Shown piece after piece: positions 9,488 to 22,205 of a stretch of 64,000 nt of DNA; the first letter of the stretch is position 1; each line of letters begins with the position of its first letter. Location: contig CAJNDS010002462.1 of NCBI GenBank assembly GCA_905221605.1, forward strand, positions 62,001 through 126,000, written 5' to 3'. Under the pieces are notes generated by a model. The model did no database searches. It was not told the origin of the DNA and saw only the letters and a program-made list of their open reading frames with translations. Position numbers and translations under genes: made by a program. Source of the DNA: Symbiodinium natans. Its lineage: Eukaryota; Sar; Dinophyceae; Suessiales; Symbiodiniaceae.

Positions 9488-12400
9488 TTATTTAGCCTCA
9501 AGCTGGCACTCGTGTCCGAGATGCTGCACACGGCCACTGCCCAAGTCGTAGATGCCACCATGGATCTCCAAATCGCCACTCTTTACCTTTGCAGTCCATC
9601 ACTAGTGCTTAGGGCTCAGGGCTTAGGGCCCCGAAGCGTTACCACCCCTGCCTTCTGGCGAATGGGCTCGCTGTGCCTTGCAGGCGCATGCTGCCTAGAG
9701 AATCTAGCCGTGCTTGTGAGCTCAATGTCAAGTTCGACACATGGCGAGGGAAATTCGAGCGATCTGACCAAGTTGCTGAATCATGAAGTTCATGGTGCGG
9801 AAGACGTTCAGCTTCACCGCGTGGTTGGCAATGTCTTCTTCTGTGGCCTGCAAAGCCGGACAACGATTTGAGGCTCACAGTGGCGCACGCATCCCATGCA
9901 ACACCCGCTCCCTGCCCTGCACTCTCCTCTTGCTGCTACTTGGACAGCCTGTCAGCCATGGCCCCCATACTAAGAGTGCCTTGCGTCCCAGCTCGGCAGC
10001 AGCACTCTCAGCCACGGAGCTGAGGCCCTGGAGTAGCGACTCCAAAGCATGGCCATCCTGCAGGGGAACATGCAGCATCACGCTCTCGCAATTGCACCAT
10101 GCTGCCCCAACTCTCAAAGTTATGCGTCACGACGCACGGAGGGGTGAAACGAGTTGAAGAGTCCTTCGCACCACGGGATTTTTTTGACTCGAAGAAGACC
10201 TTTGTGGCTCCCTTGATTGCACCGCAGTTCGTGTGGCCCAGCACGAAGATCAATCGGGTGTTCAGTGCTCCGGTGCAGAACTCTAAACTGCCGAGCACAC
10301 TCCCCTCCGCGTGTGTGCAGGTGTTTCCAGCATTGCGCAGCACAAAGAGGTCGCCAGGCAGCGCATCGAAGACGGTTTCAAGCGGCACGCGCGAATCGGA
10401 ACAGCCGACCACCGCTGTGTGCGGGGCCTGGCCAGCGGTGGCCAGGGCCTCGCGCATGCTCTGGTACACCTTGCCGGCGACGGGGGCGCCCACAGCGAAG
10501 CGCTCGTTGCCATCCCGCAGCATGGCTAGGGCATCCGATGGCAGCACTGGGCCACTTTTGGCGGTGCGGACCACGCCGGCAGTGATGGAGGGTGGTACGC
10601 AGCGCTTGGAGGACAGCAGCTCCGCTTGTCGAGGCGAACGGCCCAGGAACTCTACTCGGCCCGTCTCCAGGTGGTAGATGCCTCCCTGGATGTCCAAGTT
10701 GCCCTCGCGCACCAGCTCACGCAGTGGCTCGGAAAACTTGAGGAGGAAGTTCATGGAGTGGAAGACGTTGACCTTCACGGCGTGGGCCGCAACTGCAGCC
10801 TCCTCGGCACTCGGACCTAAGTCCTCATTGGCCTGCTGAGCGACGCTGGCCAGACCCTGCAGCAAACTCTCGAGGGCGCTGCCCGGCGCCTTGTCCTTTG
10901 CACCGGAACGGTATGTCCGTGTCGCCCCGGCCACTGCGCCGCACTGGGTGTGCCCCAACACGAGCACCAGTTTGGTGCCCAGCTTGCCGGTGCAGAACTC
11001 CAGGCTGCCGACGATGCTGCCCTCGGCATGCGTGCAGGTGTTGCCTGCATTGCGCAGCACGAACAGGTCTCCAGGCATTGCGTCGAAAATAGTACCGACT
11101 GGAACTCGCGAGTCGGCGCAGCCCACGATGGCGCTATGGGGGGCCTGTCCACACTTCACCAGGGCCCGACGCATGTCCTTGGAGGTGGTCACCGCTGTGG
11201 GTGCTCCGACGGCGAAGCGCTCATTGCCCTCTTTGAGCAACCTCAACGCGGCATCGGACTTGATATCGACGTCGGCCCCAGTGCGGACACCGTGCACGCC
11301 ACGGTCGGCCTCCTGGCCTGCAGCAATTGAAGGTGGGACGGGCGAGCTAGACTCAAGCAGCGCGGCCTGCTGAGGACTCTCGCCCAAGAACTCCACGCTG
11401 CCCGTTTCCAGGTTATAGATCCCTCCATGTATCTGGATCTTTCCACTGCGTACGCCTTCACGAATCGACTGACTGAACTTGAGCAGAAAGTTCACAGTGT
11501 GGAACACATTGACCCTGACGGCATGTGCCGCGACAGTATCCGCATCGGCGGCGGGACCCACTTCCTCCTGTGCCTGCTGGGCAACTGCGCGCAGGTCCTG
11601 TAGAAGCCCCTGGAGCGCCGAGCCCGCTTTCTTGGGTGCTGACGTTGTTTGGGCAAGGAAGGCCTGCGTGGCCCCATATATGGCGCCACACTTTGTGTGA
11701 CCCAAAACAAGTATCAAGCGGCTTCCCAAGCTCCCTGTGCAGAACTCCAGGCTGCCTACCATGCTTCCCTCCGCATGGGTGCAGGTGTTGCCGGCGTTGC
11801 GCAGCACGAAGATGTCACCTGCCACAAAGCGAGAACTGGTTCGGCCTACTCAGCACTCGTGAAGATGCTGATCACTACGAAATGGGAATCGGAGGATTCG
11901 TATGTGATGGTATGTGTCCGAATGTGTGGGTGCTCGACGGTGAGTGCAGCTGCTAGTTGCTTGTGGGCCTGGCATCGTGTCGAAGATAGTCTCCAGGGGT
12001 GCCCTTGCATCGGCACAGCCGATGATGGCTGTATGGGGTGCCTGGCCAAGCTCCACCAGCTCTTTGCGCACCACGTTGTTCGTGCGGTTGGCTAGCGGCC
12101 GTCCGTCCACGAAACGTCGGTTGCCGTCCTGATAGCAACAATATCTATGGCTGCTATATTACAGCTTCTGACAGCACTTAGGCCCCAATCAACGATGCAT
12201 TCGCCGTGCAAAATAGGAAGCGACGCACAATCCGGAATGACCGAAAACGGCTATGCTGTTGGTTCTTGAATCTGCTACGAGTAACCTTTGTTTGCAGACA
12301 GGCGAGCTCGTCGCTCCGATGGACAACCTAGCTCCCCACCCCACTTTTAGTCCTCCCGCCCTGTCGCCCACCTTCAGAAGCTCGCAGAGAATCCCGTCGA

Positions 12401-12958
12401 GTATGCCTTGAATGGTTCCAGAAGCCCGCAGGAGTCCGCCGAGTTTTTGGGGGAGAAGCCCGCAAAAAATCGAGTGCCCACCTCCCAGAGAAGCCCGTAT
12501 AGAGTCCTGCCGAGTGTTCCTGGATTGCCTCCAGGGGTCCCGCCGAGTATCCCTGGAGTGCCACCAGAGAACCCGGCAAAGAGTTTCGCTGAGTGTCGCT
12601 TGAGTGCCCGCCCCCAGAGACGCAGAGAGTCCTCCGAGTATGCTTGGAGTGCCAGGCCCGCAGAGCGACGCCGAGTATCCCTGGAGCGCCCGCCCTCAGA
12701 GCAGCGTCATGCGACGGAGGCCTGAGGCCTAGTAGCCGTAAAGTCCCTGATTGAAAACGGCAAGATGGCTCCCACATCAGGTAGCTGTAGGGTGGGGGTG
12801 ATCGAAGTAAATAATTGTCCAACAGGTCAATTTTTTTTAAGCCCCCGGCCTGAAGAAGGCGGAGGGCTTCCTCGGGCTCCAGCGAAGGGTCTGCAGCCGT
12901 GCGGACAGGCCGAACGTCCGGCCGGGTGCACATAGTCAGGGCATCCGTCAGTTGGCTA
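9488..12958 (-). CDS. Three-domain beta-carbonic anhydrase
   Basis: A zinc enzyme interconverting CO2 and bicarbonate. Three tandem beta-class domains are read on the minus strand. Each keeps the zinc and catalytic residues: GCADARAP, GCADSRVP and GCSDSRVP (Cys plus the Asp-Arg dyad), then GHTKCGAI, GHTQCGAV and GHTNCGAI (His and Cys ligands). Exons: about 12958-12850 (ends EEALRLLQ), 12128-11969, 11818 to 10170 or 10164, 10057-9980, 9847-9746 and 9586-9488, stop TAA at 9490-9488. Introns begin GC at 12849, 11968, 9979 and 9745; all acceptors are AG followed by G. Domain 2 lies entirely inside the 1.65-kb third exon, but domains 1 and 3 are cut by introns. The 5' end, hence any targeting peptide, is unresolved. 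Dinoflagellates are known to encode repeated-domain polyproteins, but whether this one is cleaved cannot be seen. Confidence 0.93.
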
Positions 12959-15244
12959 AAAAGGGACATGACCAGAACCTCAGCTCCACAACAAATGGAC
13001 ATCTCCCTGATCTGGACATGTACTGTAGACCTACAAAAACCACGAGCTGGAAGATACCCAAGAGCCATCACAAGCTGCCAGGTGGCGACTGGGCAGAAGC
13101 CGAATCGCTATCGGGGCCACAAAAATGCTGGTTTTGAGGGCATAAGTGTCATGCGATATCGCCCTTCACGCATGTGCTCAAAGATGAGCAAGGCTGGACA
13201 AGGCATCTGGCATAGCATACGACCGTGCATGTGTCCGAAGCTTCAGTCATTTGAACTGTGATGAGCTTGGCTGTGCTTTTGCTATGTCACTCCCTCTCTC
13301 GCAACCAAAAGAATTAAAATGCAGAGAGTTATGACGATCCAAGGGCCAAGCTGTGGGCTGAAACTGCTTTCCCCAAATTTGCCTCAGCAGAGCAGAATTC
13401 AGTTGCACAGCGCAATGTCCACAGAGTGTGGGCAACATGCGCTGCTGCAGCTGGTTGGAGGCAAGCTGGGCCCTTGACGATCCTTGCGTCTCCTGCCGCA
13501 GCGATCCCATCCAGTCATGGCGTGAGTAGCGTTCGCCTTGATTTCAGGGTGCCGGGAGTCAACCAGTCTACTGAGTAGCTGCCAAGAGCATCCAAGAACT
13601 CAGAATCTAAAACGGTTGAACGGCCACAGTGACATCTCTTAAGGCCAGTGCGACCCCGCTCCTGCCAAACGACACAACAACGCCAAATTGCACCACACGC
13701 ACACATGCACGCACGCACACATGCGCGCACGCACACGCACGCACACGCACACGCACGATCACGCACGCACACGCACGCACACGCACACCAGTCTGCCCAA
13801 GAGCTGGATTTCAGACCACCTATACTAGTATGTCAACCGATGGACGTTCTGCAATGGTTCGCTCTGGAATCCTTCCGAGTACCACGCCCGAAGTGACAGC
13901 TTGCCTCGGATGCGGCCACATTCGGGATCTGGGCAGCGGCACCCTTGGAGGCAGCCCAAGCCTGAAGCCCAAAACACTGCACAGGAACAGCAGGAACCAG
14001 AGCCTTCCCTTCAACGATCAGGCCTGCAAGGACGGTTCAAGCTTGCGGCATCGAGCTGGTGATGGAGCCTTAAGTGCCACAGCATCTGTCATGCATCTGT
14101 CGAAGCGATCATGAGCGACATACTACTCCGGCTGAGCCCCGAGCAACAAGCACGGACTGTGTCACATCCGGCGTTTCAATCTTTGAAGCATCCTGCACTG
14201 AACCGTGTGAACATGCGCATGTTTTGAAGCAGTGGCTCGAAGGCACTTAGACTACTCAAGGCATTGCTGGTCCTCAGGTGCATCCTTGCGCTCACGCAGC
14301 ACGGCTTCCGGACTCAGGTGAGAACAGGGCATGTTCAACAATGTTTGACGCTTCCTGCAGCGGTCACCATTGCATCAAGTATCATCGAAAGGTCCCACCA
14401 TATGGCATGGTGCACCAATCTGCATCCCCATGAATAGTGAGACAGTGTGAGGGAAGAGACCCTGAGTAGCTTCAAAGCGCGTCGGAGTCTCAGGGCATGG
14501 CCTGGGAGGGGAAGCCCTGGCCATGTTCAGGATCGGAGGGATCCGAGAAAGGCAGCCAGAGGTGTCGCAGCTGAGAACGGCTGCGGTGCGGCATGCGATT
14601 CCTCTATAGATCGACCTCACACGGTAAACCTCTTCAAGCGTCCCTTCACAGGCTCCGCGAGGCAAGGGCGCTTGAAAAACTACACGTACGGGATCAGATA
14701 TGGGGCTAGATGATGATAGATGAGCCTGTAGGACAAGATCCTCCCAGAAGTGCGCTACCCCTCCGCCCCTCAACTCTCAAAATTCCGAAGCTCCCAAAAC
14801 GGCTCATAATTCTCTGCAAAGCCAAAAAAAAGGTGAAAAAAGGCCTGGCCAGGCCGTGCCCCAGGTGTCCGAGGCCGCTTCCGAGTTCCAGAACTCGCCT
14901 CTGCAAGGCTCTTCAAGATGCTTGAAGGCGATCTCCGAGACTCGAAGGTCTGTTTTGCCAGCACGTCTATTTGACACAAAAAATAAGACGTGATGACAGA
15001 GCCCCTACACTACATAAACAACGACAAATCCTGAAGTGCTGAAGAGTGCTGAGCGAACTCGGGTAACTGGCAGCGCTAGGAAGCCAGAGCCCCACCAACT
15101 TCTCTTCAGTAGACTTCACCAGACTCAGCAGACTTCGCTGTGAGCAGGATGGCAGGATTGGAGGAGTTGCACTGCGGACGAACCCTGTGGGAGATTTGAA
15201 AGTTGTAGCCTTTGGAGGAGCCACTATGAGCCACTTCTCCGCAG
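12959..15244. other. Mostly unassigned; possible minus-strand exon at about 13476-13250
   Basis: On the minus strand a frame entered after GACGCAAG contains QLQQRMLPTLCGHCAVQLNS and runs to TGA near 13247. It could be a 3'-terminal exon of the gene upstream of the carbonic anhydrase, but no family is recognised. Another minus frame at 14375-14650 is protein-like without clear borders. Nothing else is supported. Confidence 0.25.
13690..13792. repeat. CA/CG-rich microsatellite (ACGC/ACAC type)
   Basis: Alternating CACGCA, CACACG and TGCG words run for about 100 bp. The histidine/threonine/arginine repeats seen in translation come from this microsatellite and are not evidence of protein. A related shorter run occurs at 15388-15420. 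Confidence 0.85.
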
Positions 15245-15319
15245 CTTCTGAAGGAGCTGGCGGGACGCGAGGTTGCTGATTTCACCAAGCAGGTGGAGGA
15301 ACAAGCCATCCGGTTGCTG
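15245..15319 (+). CDS. Possible plus-strand exon encoding an amphipathic helix
   Basis: After TTCTCCGCAG a 25-codon frame reads LLKELAGREVADFTKQVEEQ and on to a perfect GTACGT donor. Phase is zero at both ends. A second plus frame at about 15553-15690 (includes FTQAFNNAAWPSLDGFMLD) is also protein-like. If real, this gene runs against the otherwise minus-strand cluster. The minus strand here is also open, so the call is tentative; no family is recognised. Confidence 0.3.
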
Positions 15320-17480
15320 GTACGTGCGGCTGGGTTAAACACAGGAGGCACGCCAGTACAAGCTGGCCTGGGCATTGGTCTGGTGGCGACACACGCACAC
15401 ACACGCACACGCACACACTCATGCAATCCTCCCTCTGGTCACTTGATGTTTCAGAGGTGAAGACTTCAAGGCAGAGCCTGCATGAACCCCACATGAGTTC
15501 ACTCTAGATAAATGTTACGACACACACACACACAAGAGGTGACCGGAACTGCAGGAACATTGGAGGAAGGAACCTGCCGCATCTGCTGGATTTACTCAGG
15601 CCTTCAACAACGCTGCTTGGCCATCCCTTGATGGCTTCATGTTGGACGGCGCTTACAATTGGCGAGGCCATATGTCGGCTCCCAGGTTTTAAACGCTGTC
15701 AACGCGCAGCTGTGCTCGATCTCAAAAGCGTCGAACTGATTCTCAATGACTCAACTTGTCCATGGCAACACCCAGAAGACCAGCCTGCCACGCAGCTGCC
15801 TCGCCCGCTCTGGCGCCTGACAAGCTCGATAACTTCAAGAGCCACTTCGCGAATACTTCAAGGGCGAACATTGCCGCGCCTGCAAATAGTGCAGCAGCAC
15901 AAGCGAGGCATGCCAAATGAAGTTTCCGTCGGGCAACTCCTGCCAGCAATGACGGGTTTCCGGCTCCTACTTCGTGTCTTTGCGGTAGTCAGTGCCGATA
16001 ACCACATTCACAGGACTGCCGCATGAGTGGCAGCAGCCTAACTTGAGTGGTCTTGGGTTTGCCGCAGCCACGACACTAGTCCACACGAAGGGAATAGTGG
16101 GAAGAAGGGGGGAAGGGGGTAAGGAGGTAAGCGGGGGAGAGTGGGAGGACGGAAGAGGGCTCTCCACAGACAGTCCTCGAAGTCGCAGTTGAAATGTGGG
16201 GTAGGCTCAACCTGCCAAATATGCTTCGATCTCTCCTCTCAAATCTGCACGAGTCACATTTCGACATACTGGCCTTTTCCTCCATCTCTGGGCCCACTTA
16301 GTATCAGGTATCACATGCCAGCCCAGGGCATTCAGCGGCGTGTGCTTCGTGACTAGCTGACTAGCTCAGTGATTGCTGCAGCGCTGACGTGTGACATGCC
16401 GTAGTCCAGTTGCCTTTGCAAAAAAGGCATGCAATGATGATAGCTACTGAGTGACTACTGCCAAAACATGTATCGGCTCATCTCTGGCTCAACGAAACTC
16501 CAAGAGAATGCTTTGAGGGCAGCATGTGCGCTCAACACTGGCGTAGCGTTGCATTCTGTTCTTGCGGCGTGAAAGGAGGGCACAGAAGGTTATCATGTTC
16601 AGATTTCCGAAGAGTGATGCAGATTATTTTCGTCCCCTTGCGCGGTCACACCAGTAACTCCGGAACACAGAAGGCAACTAAGGCAACAAGCGCTGATCGG
16701 AAGAGGCCTTGGAGGCTTAGGCTTGGGGAGGCGTGGGGTGCAAAACAAGGGAGCGTTTAATCGCGTTTAGCTTACATGCTGAAAAGACATGGAAGCAGGT
16801 TCTGAGGCTAACTACAGACAGACGTGCAGAACGCCAAAAGGCGTTGGAGATGCACGTGCCATGCAACCTCAGGCGTCTCAGCGTCCACTCAGCCTGACAG
16901 CATTTCTTGCATGTGTAAATGAAGGGCGCAATGCCTACAATGAGAGCCGCCATCAACGCACGGGTGACTCCTCTACCTTGTCTCAGCAATGCGCCTGCTG
17001 CTGCAGGGCGGCGGGCGCGTCGCTTCGGGCGCTTCTTTGGCTGGATCTGCCTAGTGGCAGCAGGGCAGGAATGACTTCTTTTGCTTCACATAACAATGCT
17101 GGAGTCAAACTATGTCAAACTTCACTGTTCTCTCGCTGAGTGAACTTCCCACAAAAAACAAAGCCGTGACACGACCTTACACGAAAATGGATAGGGTCCA
17201 CCATCGACGCTAAACTCTGGGACCACGAGGTTCAAGAGCTATACATCACAAGCCACTTCACCAACGCCATGAAAGCAGTGAGAAAGGTCGCTGCCAGGAT
17301 TGTGTGGAGAGTAAAGCTGAGTAAGACGGAATGTTGTAAGTCACCAACGACAACTACAGAAACGCGACAGCTTGAATGAATGGAATGGGTCAGCAGCCCT
17401 TCTCAACGCGGGCCTCCTACGCCATTCGTTCCAGTCCTGCTGAAAGCAAGCTGCCAACGACATGTGATTCAAAGACGTGC
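15320..17480. other. No confidently assigned gene
   Basis: Candidate pieces only. One is a plus-strand frame at about 15760-15915 (includes APDKLDNFKSHFANTSRAN). Another is a minus-strand frame near 17050-16890 with a basic stretch (QPKKRPKRRARRPAAAG) ending before GTAGAG, followed by a hydrophobic segment. Neither gives a coherent gene. Confidence 0.25.
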
Positions 17481-17484
17481 CGAA

Positions 17485-19174
17485 CGCCAGAGCGCGCAGT
17501 GCAAGTCCTCCTGCTTCGGTTCGGCTTTCGCCTTTTCTTCCTGCTCCTGCTTCTTTTGGGCAAGATCGCAGCCATGTGCCAGGGAACGTGGCCGGCCCTT
17601 CTCGCATTCCTTATCCTGTTTTTCCTACTGCATCAAAGTGCATGTCCTTGGCTTTTGCCTCAGCTTCCAGCTCCTTGGGGCTCTTTCCGCCCACGTTCCT
17701 GAGTTGTGCAGGGATGTCGACACCGCAACAGGGTCTGAAACGACTTGCTTCCTCTGAGAGCTGTGCCGGAAGACTCCTTCTGTTCGAGCTCCTAGATCAA
17801 TGGCCCATGCCTGTCACAGTGGGGGGGATTCCCGGATAGCTCATGGCAACATAAGTTTTCACTATGGCCTCCAAACCGAAGCGTTCCACATCCAGCTCGG
17901 GCTTGATGCCTGCCGGTCGCAATCCCAATGCCCCCCCCCCCATGCCCTCGTGTGCTTGCTGCTTGCTAGAGATGCTGAAGCTCAGACAAGACGGGCCTAC
18001 GATACGCATGCCGAAGGGAGATTGTCCAAGTCGCCTGGCCTCACAGCATCTGAAGAGTGGATGCCCTTCTCCGTGCAGCTGCGCTGCGGATGATGGCATG
18101 CGCTTCAATCCCCCGTTCCTCCCTCACGCCTGCTTAAGCGCCTCCTGCTTGACCGCAGCAATGCTGCCCTTGAGTCGGTCGTGGAATTGGGTCATGCTGG
18201 CTTTGTTGGTACTGATTGACTGATTACTCCTGCGTTGCAAACATGAATCCCCGACGCTGTGCAACACGCTGCCCAGCCTGGACACCGTGCAGATATCCGG
18301 CTTTGACGCATGCATAGGTGCTGTAGGTGTTGTCCGTGAGGTAGATGTCTAAAGCACCATGTAGCCCAAGTGCCTTCCGATCACGAGCCCCTGGTCCAAG
18401 CTCGGAAATGTGCCTTAAGTGCCTGTGGGATGTTGGACGACAGCACCATACCAGGAACAGCCCCACGACCTTGCCAAACGTTGCTGAGCGATGAGTCAGT
18501 GATGAGTGTGGGCTGTGGACCCTCCAAAACTGTAAAATACTTGCTCTCAGCGTCAGGCTCAAGTTTCCAAAGCATGCCGAAGCCTAGCGTACTCAGGCTC
18601 TTTGCTTCACGTCCCTACTGCGGAATCATGACGGTGTATGAGGCAGAACGGGGCCTTGCTATCTGCGAACCGCACTGGATTGTTCAGAGAGTAGGCAACA
18701 CCACCGCCAACCAATGAGCCTCGGCCGACTGCGGGTCTCCACGTGCACTTTGGTATTTTTGCGGGTGCCGATTGTGCAAGTCATTGCAAGTCATTGCAAT
18801 CATTGCAAGTCTGCAAGCATTCAATGTGTTTCGTAGGTGGGCGGCCATGCAATGCACAAATGCCTGGAAGAGCCATCCTGCCAAATTTGCCACAGAACGT
18901 CGCGACCGCTTGAGAAATGGTACAAGTATCTGGGTCGCCCACTCTCGGCACCTGATGAAAGGCAAATAGCCTGCATACCTGAGCACCCCCGACGCGGAGA
19001 TTCCAAGTACAACGAGCTATGATGGCCACTTGTTGTCGGAACTGTCATGAGCTATCTCGCCAGTACAGCAGGTGGCCTACACCGACACCACAAAAAACAA
19101 CGCAGCTTGGCCAGGCGGCTGATTGACCGTCAGCGGAATGTGTCCAGGGTAGAGCTTTGGGTTCGGGTTTCCGC
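17485..19174 (-). CDS. Unrecognised multi-exon gene
   Basis: Best-supported exons, 5' to 3'. 19174-19083 includes NPNPKLYPGHIPLTVNQPPG and ends at TCG/GTGTAG. About 18750-18633 includes GGGVAYSLNNPVRFADSKAP. 18583-18470 includes LWKLEPDAESKYFTVLEGPQ and has a GT donor. 18390-18273 includes GALDIYLTDNTYSTYACVKA. 18229-18130 includes SMTQFHDRLKGSIAAVKQEA and has the GC donor CAGGCG. About 17905-17830 includes ELDVERFGLEAIVKTYVAM. About 17705-17640 includes SPKELEAEAKAKDMHFD. About 17560-17485 includes QKKQEQEEKAKAEPKQEDL. Phases fit from 18583 to 18130. Two of the implied introns are only 43 and 49 nt. The segment 18970-18850 is open in all three minus frames, so its frame is undecided. The charged 3' exons may belong to a separate gene. 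No family recognised. Confidence 0.45.
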
Positions 19175-20213
19175 CTGATCAAAAGCTTTACTTGCTCTTC
19201 CGAGATGATCTGCGGAGCGCATTCAAGACAGACTGTGGAGGATTTACGGGGATTTCGGGATCTCCACGGTTCTCTGAACTCTGAACTGCGATATCTTTCT
19301 TTAAGGAGCAGCGCCTGGGCAGAAGTGCGGACCGGAGCCCTGGATCACGTAGGCCAGAGGCCGTCCATTCAGAGCCCTGGGATCATGGGCAAGCATGGAC
19401 AAGCTGCAGCTACTTTCGGGGCAGCATCTCATTGACTGCATTGACTGAGAGTGATGCTTCGGGCTCTTCAGCAACTGATTGACCTGGGGATTAATGGGTC
19501 AACATCTCTGATTTGGACAAGTTTGGGGCCGGGCACGGATGAGCTGTGATGAGATTGCAACACCTAACAAAGCATCGGCCGTAACGTCACAGCAAGCACT
19601 TGGCAGCAAACGGCATCCATGCCGAAGAGGATGTCCTGAGAGGTGTCGGGGTCCATCCTGTCAAGAATCTTGCAACACAAAGCTGCAACATGATGCATCC
19701 TCGGCAGCTACAGCTCAAGAGGACTCCTCTTGGGAGTGCAAGCAAGGTTTCCGTAGCAGCACAGGCTGAGGCAAACGTGATGAAAGTGAGATGTCTTCTG
19801 AACTTCGCTTCTTGTTTCTGCTCCGAACTGGCTAAGAGGCTAAGAGCATGGGGTGCAGAAGTAAGCTAGCACGCTGGTACGACTGGCAACCAGGATCCCA
19901 ATGATCCCACGCTCCGGATGTCCCCGGCCACAATTGAGCTGATCCCAACTTCATCCCAGATGGCGATCCCAGCGAACCCCTGAACCCATCATACACTGGA
20001 GACACTTGAGGCAACATGGAGGCGTCACATGTTGAAGGTGGCCACGGCATTGAGCTCCTAGCCGAGAAGGTGCAGTAGCCAACACTTCAAGCCTGCCTGC
20101 TTCAGCCCCCTCTCTACCTCTCTACCCTCCACTCACGGCTCCAGCAGCAGGATGGGAGGTGCAGTCTTCGTGACCAGCACCCTGTGGCGGGAGTCCTCCG
20201 GACAATCAGGACC
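19175..20213. other. No assigned gene
   Basis: I see no recognisable motif or consistent exon here on either strand. A minus-strand 5' continuation of the gene ending at 17485 is possible. Confidence 0.25.
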
Positions 20214-20752
20214 TCAGTTAGAACATGTCAGAACCCAATATGGCCCAAGAATCAAAGCTGGGCCAACCTCAAAAGGCAGCCGTGTAACATTGTGCAACTG
20301 GCAGTGGGGACAGCACTTGAGACAACAGCTCAGGACGTAGCCGTACATGACGGTATTGAGGGGCTTCGTGGCGACACTCATCATCAGTGCTTGTCCGGGC
20401 CCCATGGTGCTAACCTTATTGTACCTGTGCCGACAAGAAAACTCCATCTCAGAAATTCGTTTTGATAAGTCACGCAAGTCCAGCAGGTCATACGGTGCCC
20501 TTGGCGCCTGCCCGGAAGGAGGCTTTGGCCCAGCAGAGCCTGCCAGCAAGGACCCGTGGTGCCGGCGAAGATTGCTTGGAGCGGAATTGGCTGAGTGCTT
20601 GTCCCTCGGGCGATCCTTTCCATCGGTATCTTCCCATGTCCTTGCTCGCCGAAGTCCAGTCTAGAAAGCCAAAGCTTGACTGCCAGCGCTGGGTTCCGCT
20701 GGATTTCGTGGTGATTCTGAGCCACGGGCTCCAGCTTCTCAGCCGTCGGAGC
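20214..20752 (-). CDS. Unrecognised gene, two or three exons
   Basis: 20752 to about 20630 enters after CAACGCAG and includes APTAEKLEPVAQNHHEIQRN and WLSRLDFGEQGHGK. 20507-20425 includes RAPYDLLDLRDLSKRISEME, entered after GGGCAG and left at CACAG/GTACAA. A downstream frame to about 20214 contains LKCCPHCQ followed by a hydrophobic segment and a stop; it may be the last exon. No family is recognised. The first two exons have clean borders, so a real gene is likely, though its extent is unknown. Confidence 0.45.
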
Positions 20753-22205
20753 CTGCGTTGAGTGAACTGTCGCGCAGAGCCCCAAACATGTACTGTGCAC
20801 ACGTGCCCACTCTGCCAAGCCAAGCACCATAGCTCCCACGGGCTGAGGCTGCGGAACTCCCCACAGCCCCCACTGACTTGCGGATGGCATAGGTGAATCA
20901 GGTAGAGATGCAGGCAGCAGCCATGCTCAATGACTTGCCACCATCTCACATTGATGTCGTTCAAAATTTTCCTTGATAATCTGACGTGGGTGCTGTTTAG
21001 CCCCGAGTGAAACACTCCTCTGGAAAGCATTAAACTTTAAACTTCCTTTGCTTTAGGCCGCCAAGCAGTCGAATCGCAAAGCTACAAGCTGGGCTGATCA
21101 GCCGGATGAAGTGCTTGCAAAGCGGTCGATCCGCTTCTGGTGTCTGTTGTACGATGATTTCAGAACCTTAGCTTCAAGTGCTTCTTCCAGATGGAAAGTA
21201 AGAAGAGCTTTCTAGTGGCCCAGTCATTCATGCCCCACAACCAAGCATGAATGCGTGAACACTAAGGCTGTCATGAGTCATACAACAAGATGTGCGAACG
21301 CGCTTATTGGCTTCAGTGCATGGGCACGGCATGTTTGATGGTCGTGACGCTTGTCACATACCTTCGAAGGGAGTCAGCATCAACGGAGTTCAAAACACCG
21401 CGCAGGCCCCGAAACAGCTTTCCGTGACTTGGGACATGCTCTTATTCTTTCAATGAAGCATTACAGGTCCAGTGCTAGCCACGATGAGTCTGACGACGCA
21501 GCAGTGAAACAGCTCTGCTCTTCGCGCAGATCTCGGAGACCTGTCACGCCTGAGTCGCGAGCAGGTGTCCACTCGTCCCAGAAGTAGTGACGGTGAAGGG
21601 GACCTGACCACAAGGTAAGGGGATGCAGCGGCCAGGGTAGCAGCAAGCTGCCATGCCTTGACAGCTCCAGCTCAACTTGTGTTGGATGAAATCATCCACC
21701 TGCGATGTGCGCAGTGATCCTTGGACACCCTTGACCGCATGACTGCCTGCGGCACTTCCAGCAAATCTATCCAACACACACACACACCCAATCCATCGCG
21801 GCAAGCCAAATGGCAAGAAAGCCGAGGGCGAAGGGAACTACACTTGACAAGCACTGGAGCGATTCAGGATGGGTGGGCTTACTCTTGGATCTTAGTGGCA
21901 AGTCATCTTGCACCGAAGCGTGTTCATTGACCTGAGCTGCCTCAGCTCAAACCTCATCCATAGTCCATGATCTTGATGCGCTTCGTGCATGTCCATTCTT
22001 GGCACTTCCGGCACTAGCGCATCAGGCATGCAGCACGCACCAGCATGTTGAGGTACTAGTCATGGAGATGATAAAGCAAATGAGACAAGGTGTCATGTCT
22101 CAAAGTGTCACCAAGCAAAGCGACAGTTGGCCTGCCATTGTCTCATCCGCGGCTCTGCTTCTGGCATTCCTTCCTGCGACCTTCAACAAAGGCTGCGCTG
22201 CAGCA
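20753..22205. other. No confidently assigned gene
   Basis: One minus-strand frame near 21750-21670 (includes GVQGSLRTSQVDDFIQHK) is protein-like but has no clear borders. A short CA run is at 21774-21787. Nothing else is supported. Confidence 0.25.

Noticed and set aside
13648-13896. Plus-strand frame with His-Ala-Arg-Thr repeats
   Set aside because: Generated by the CA/CG microsatellite.
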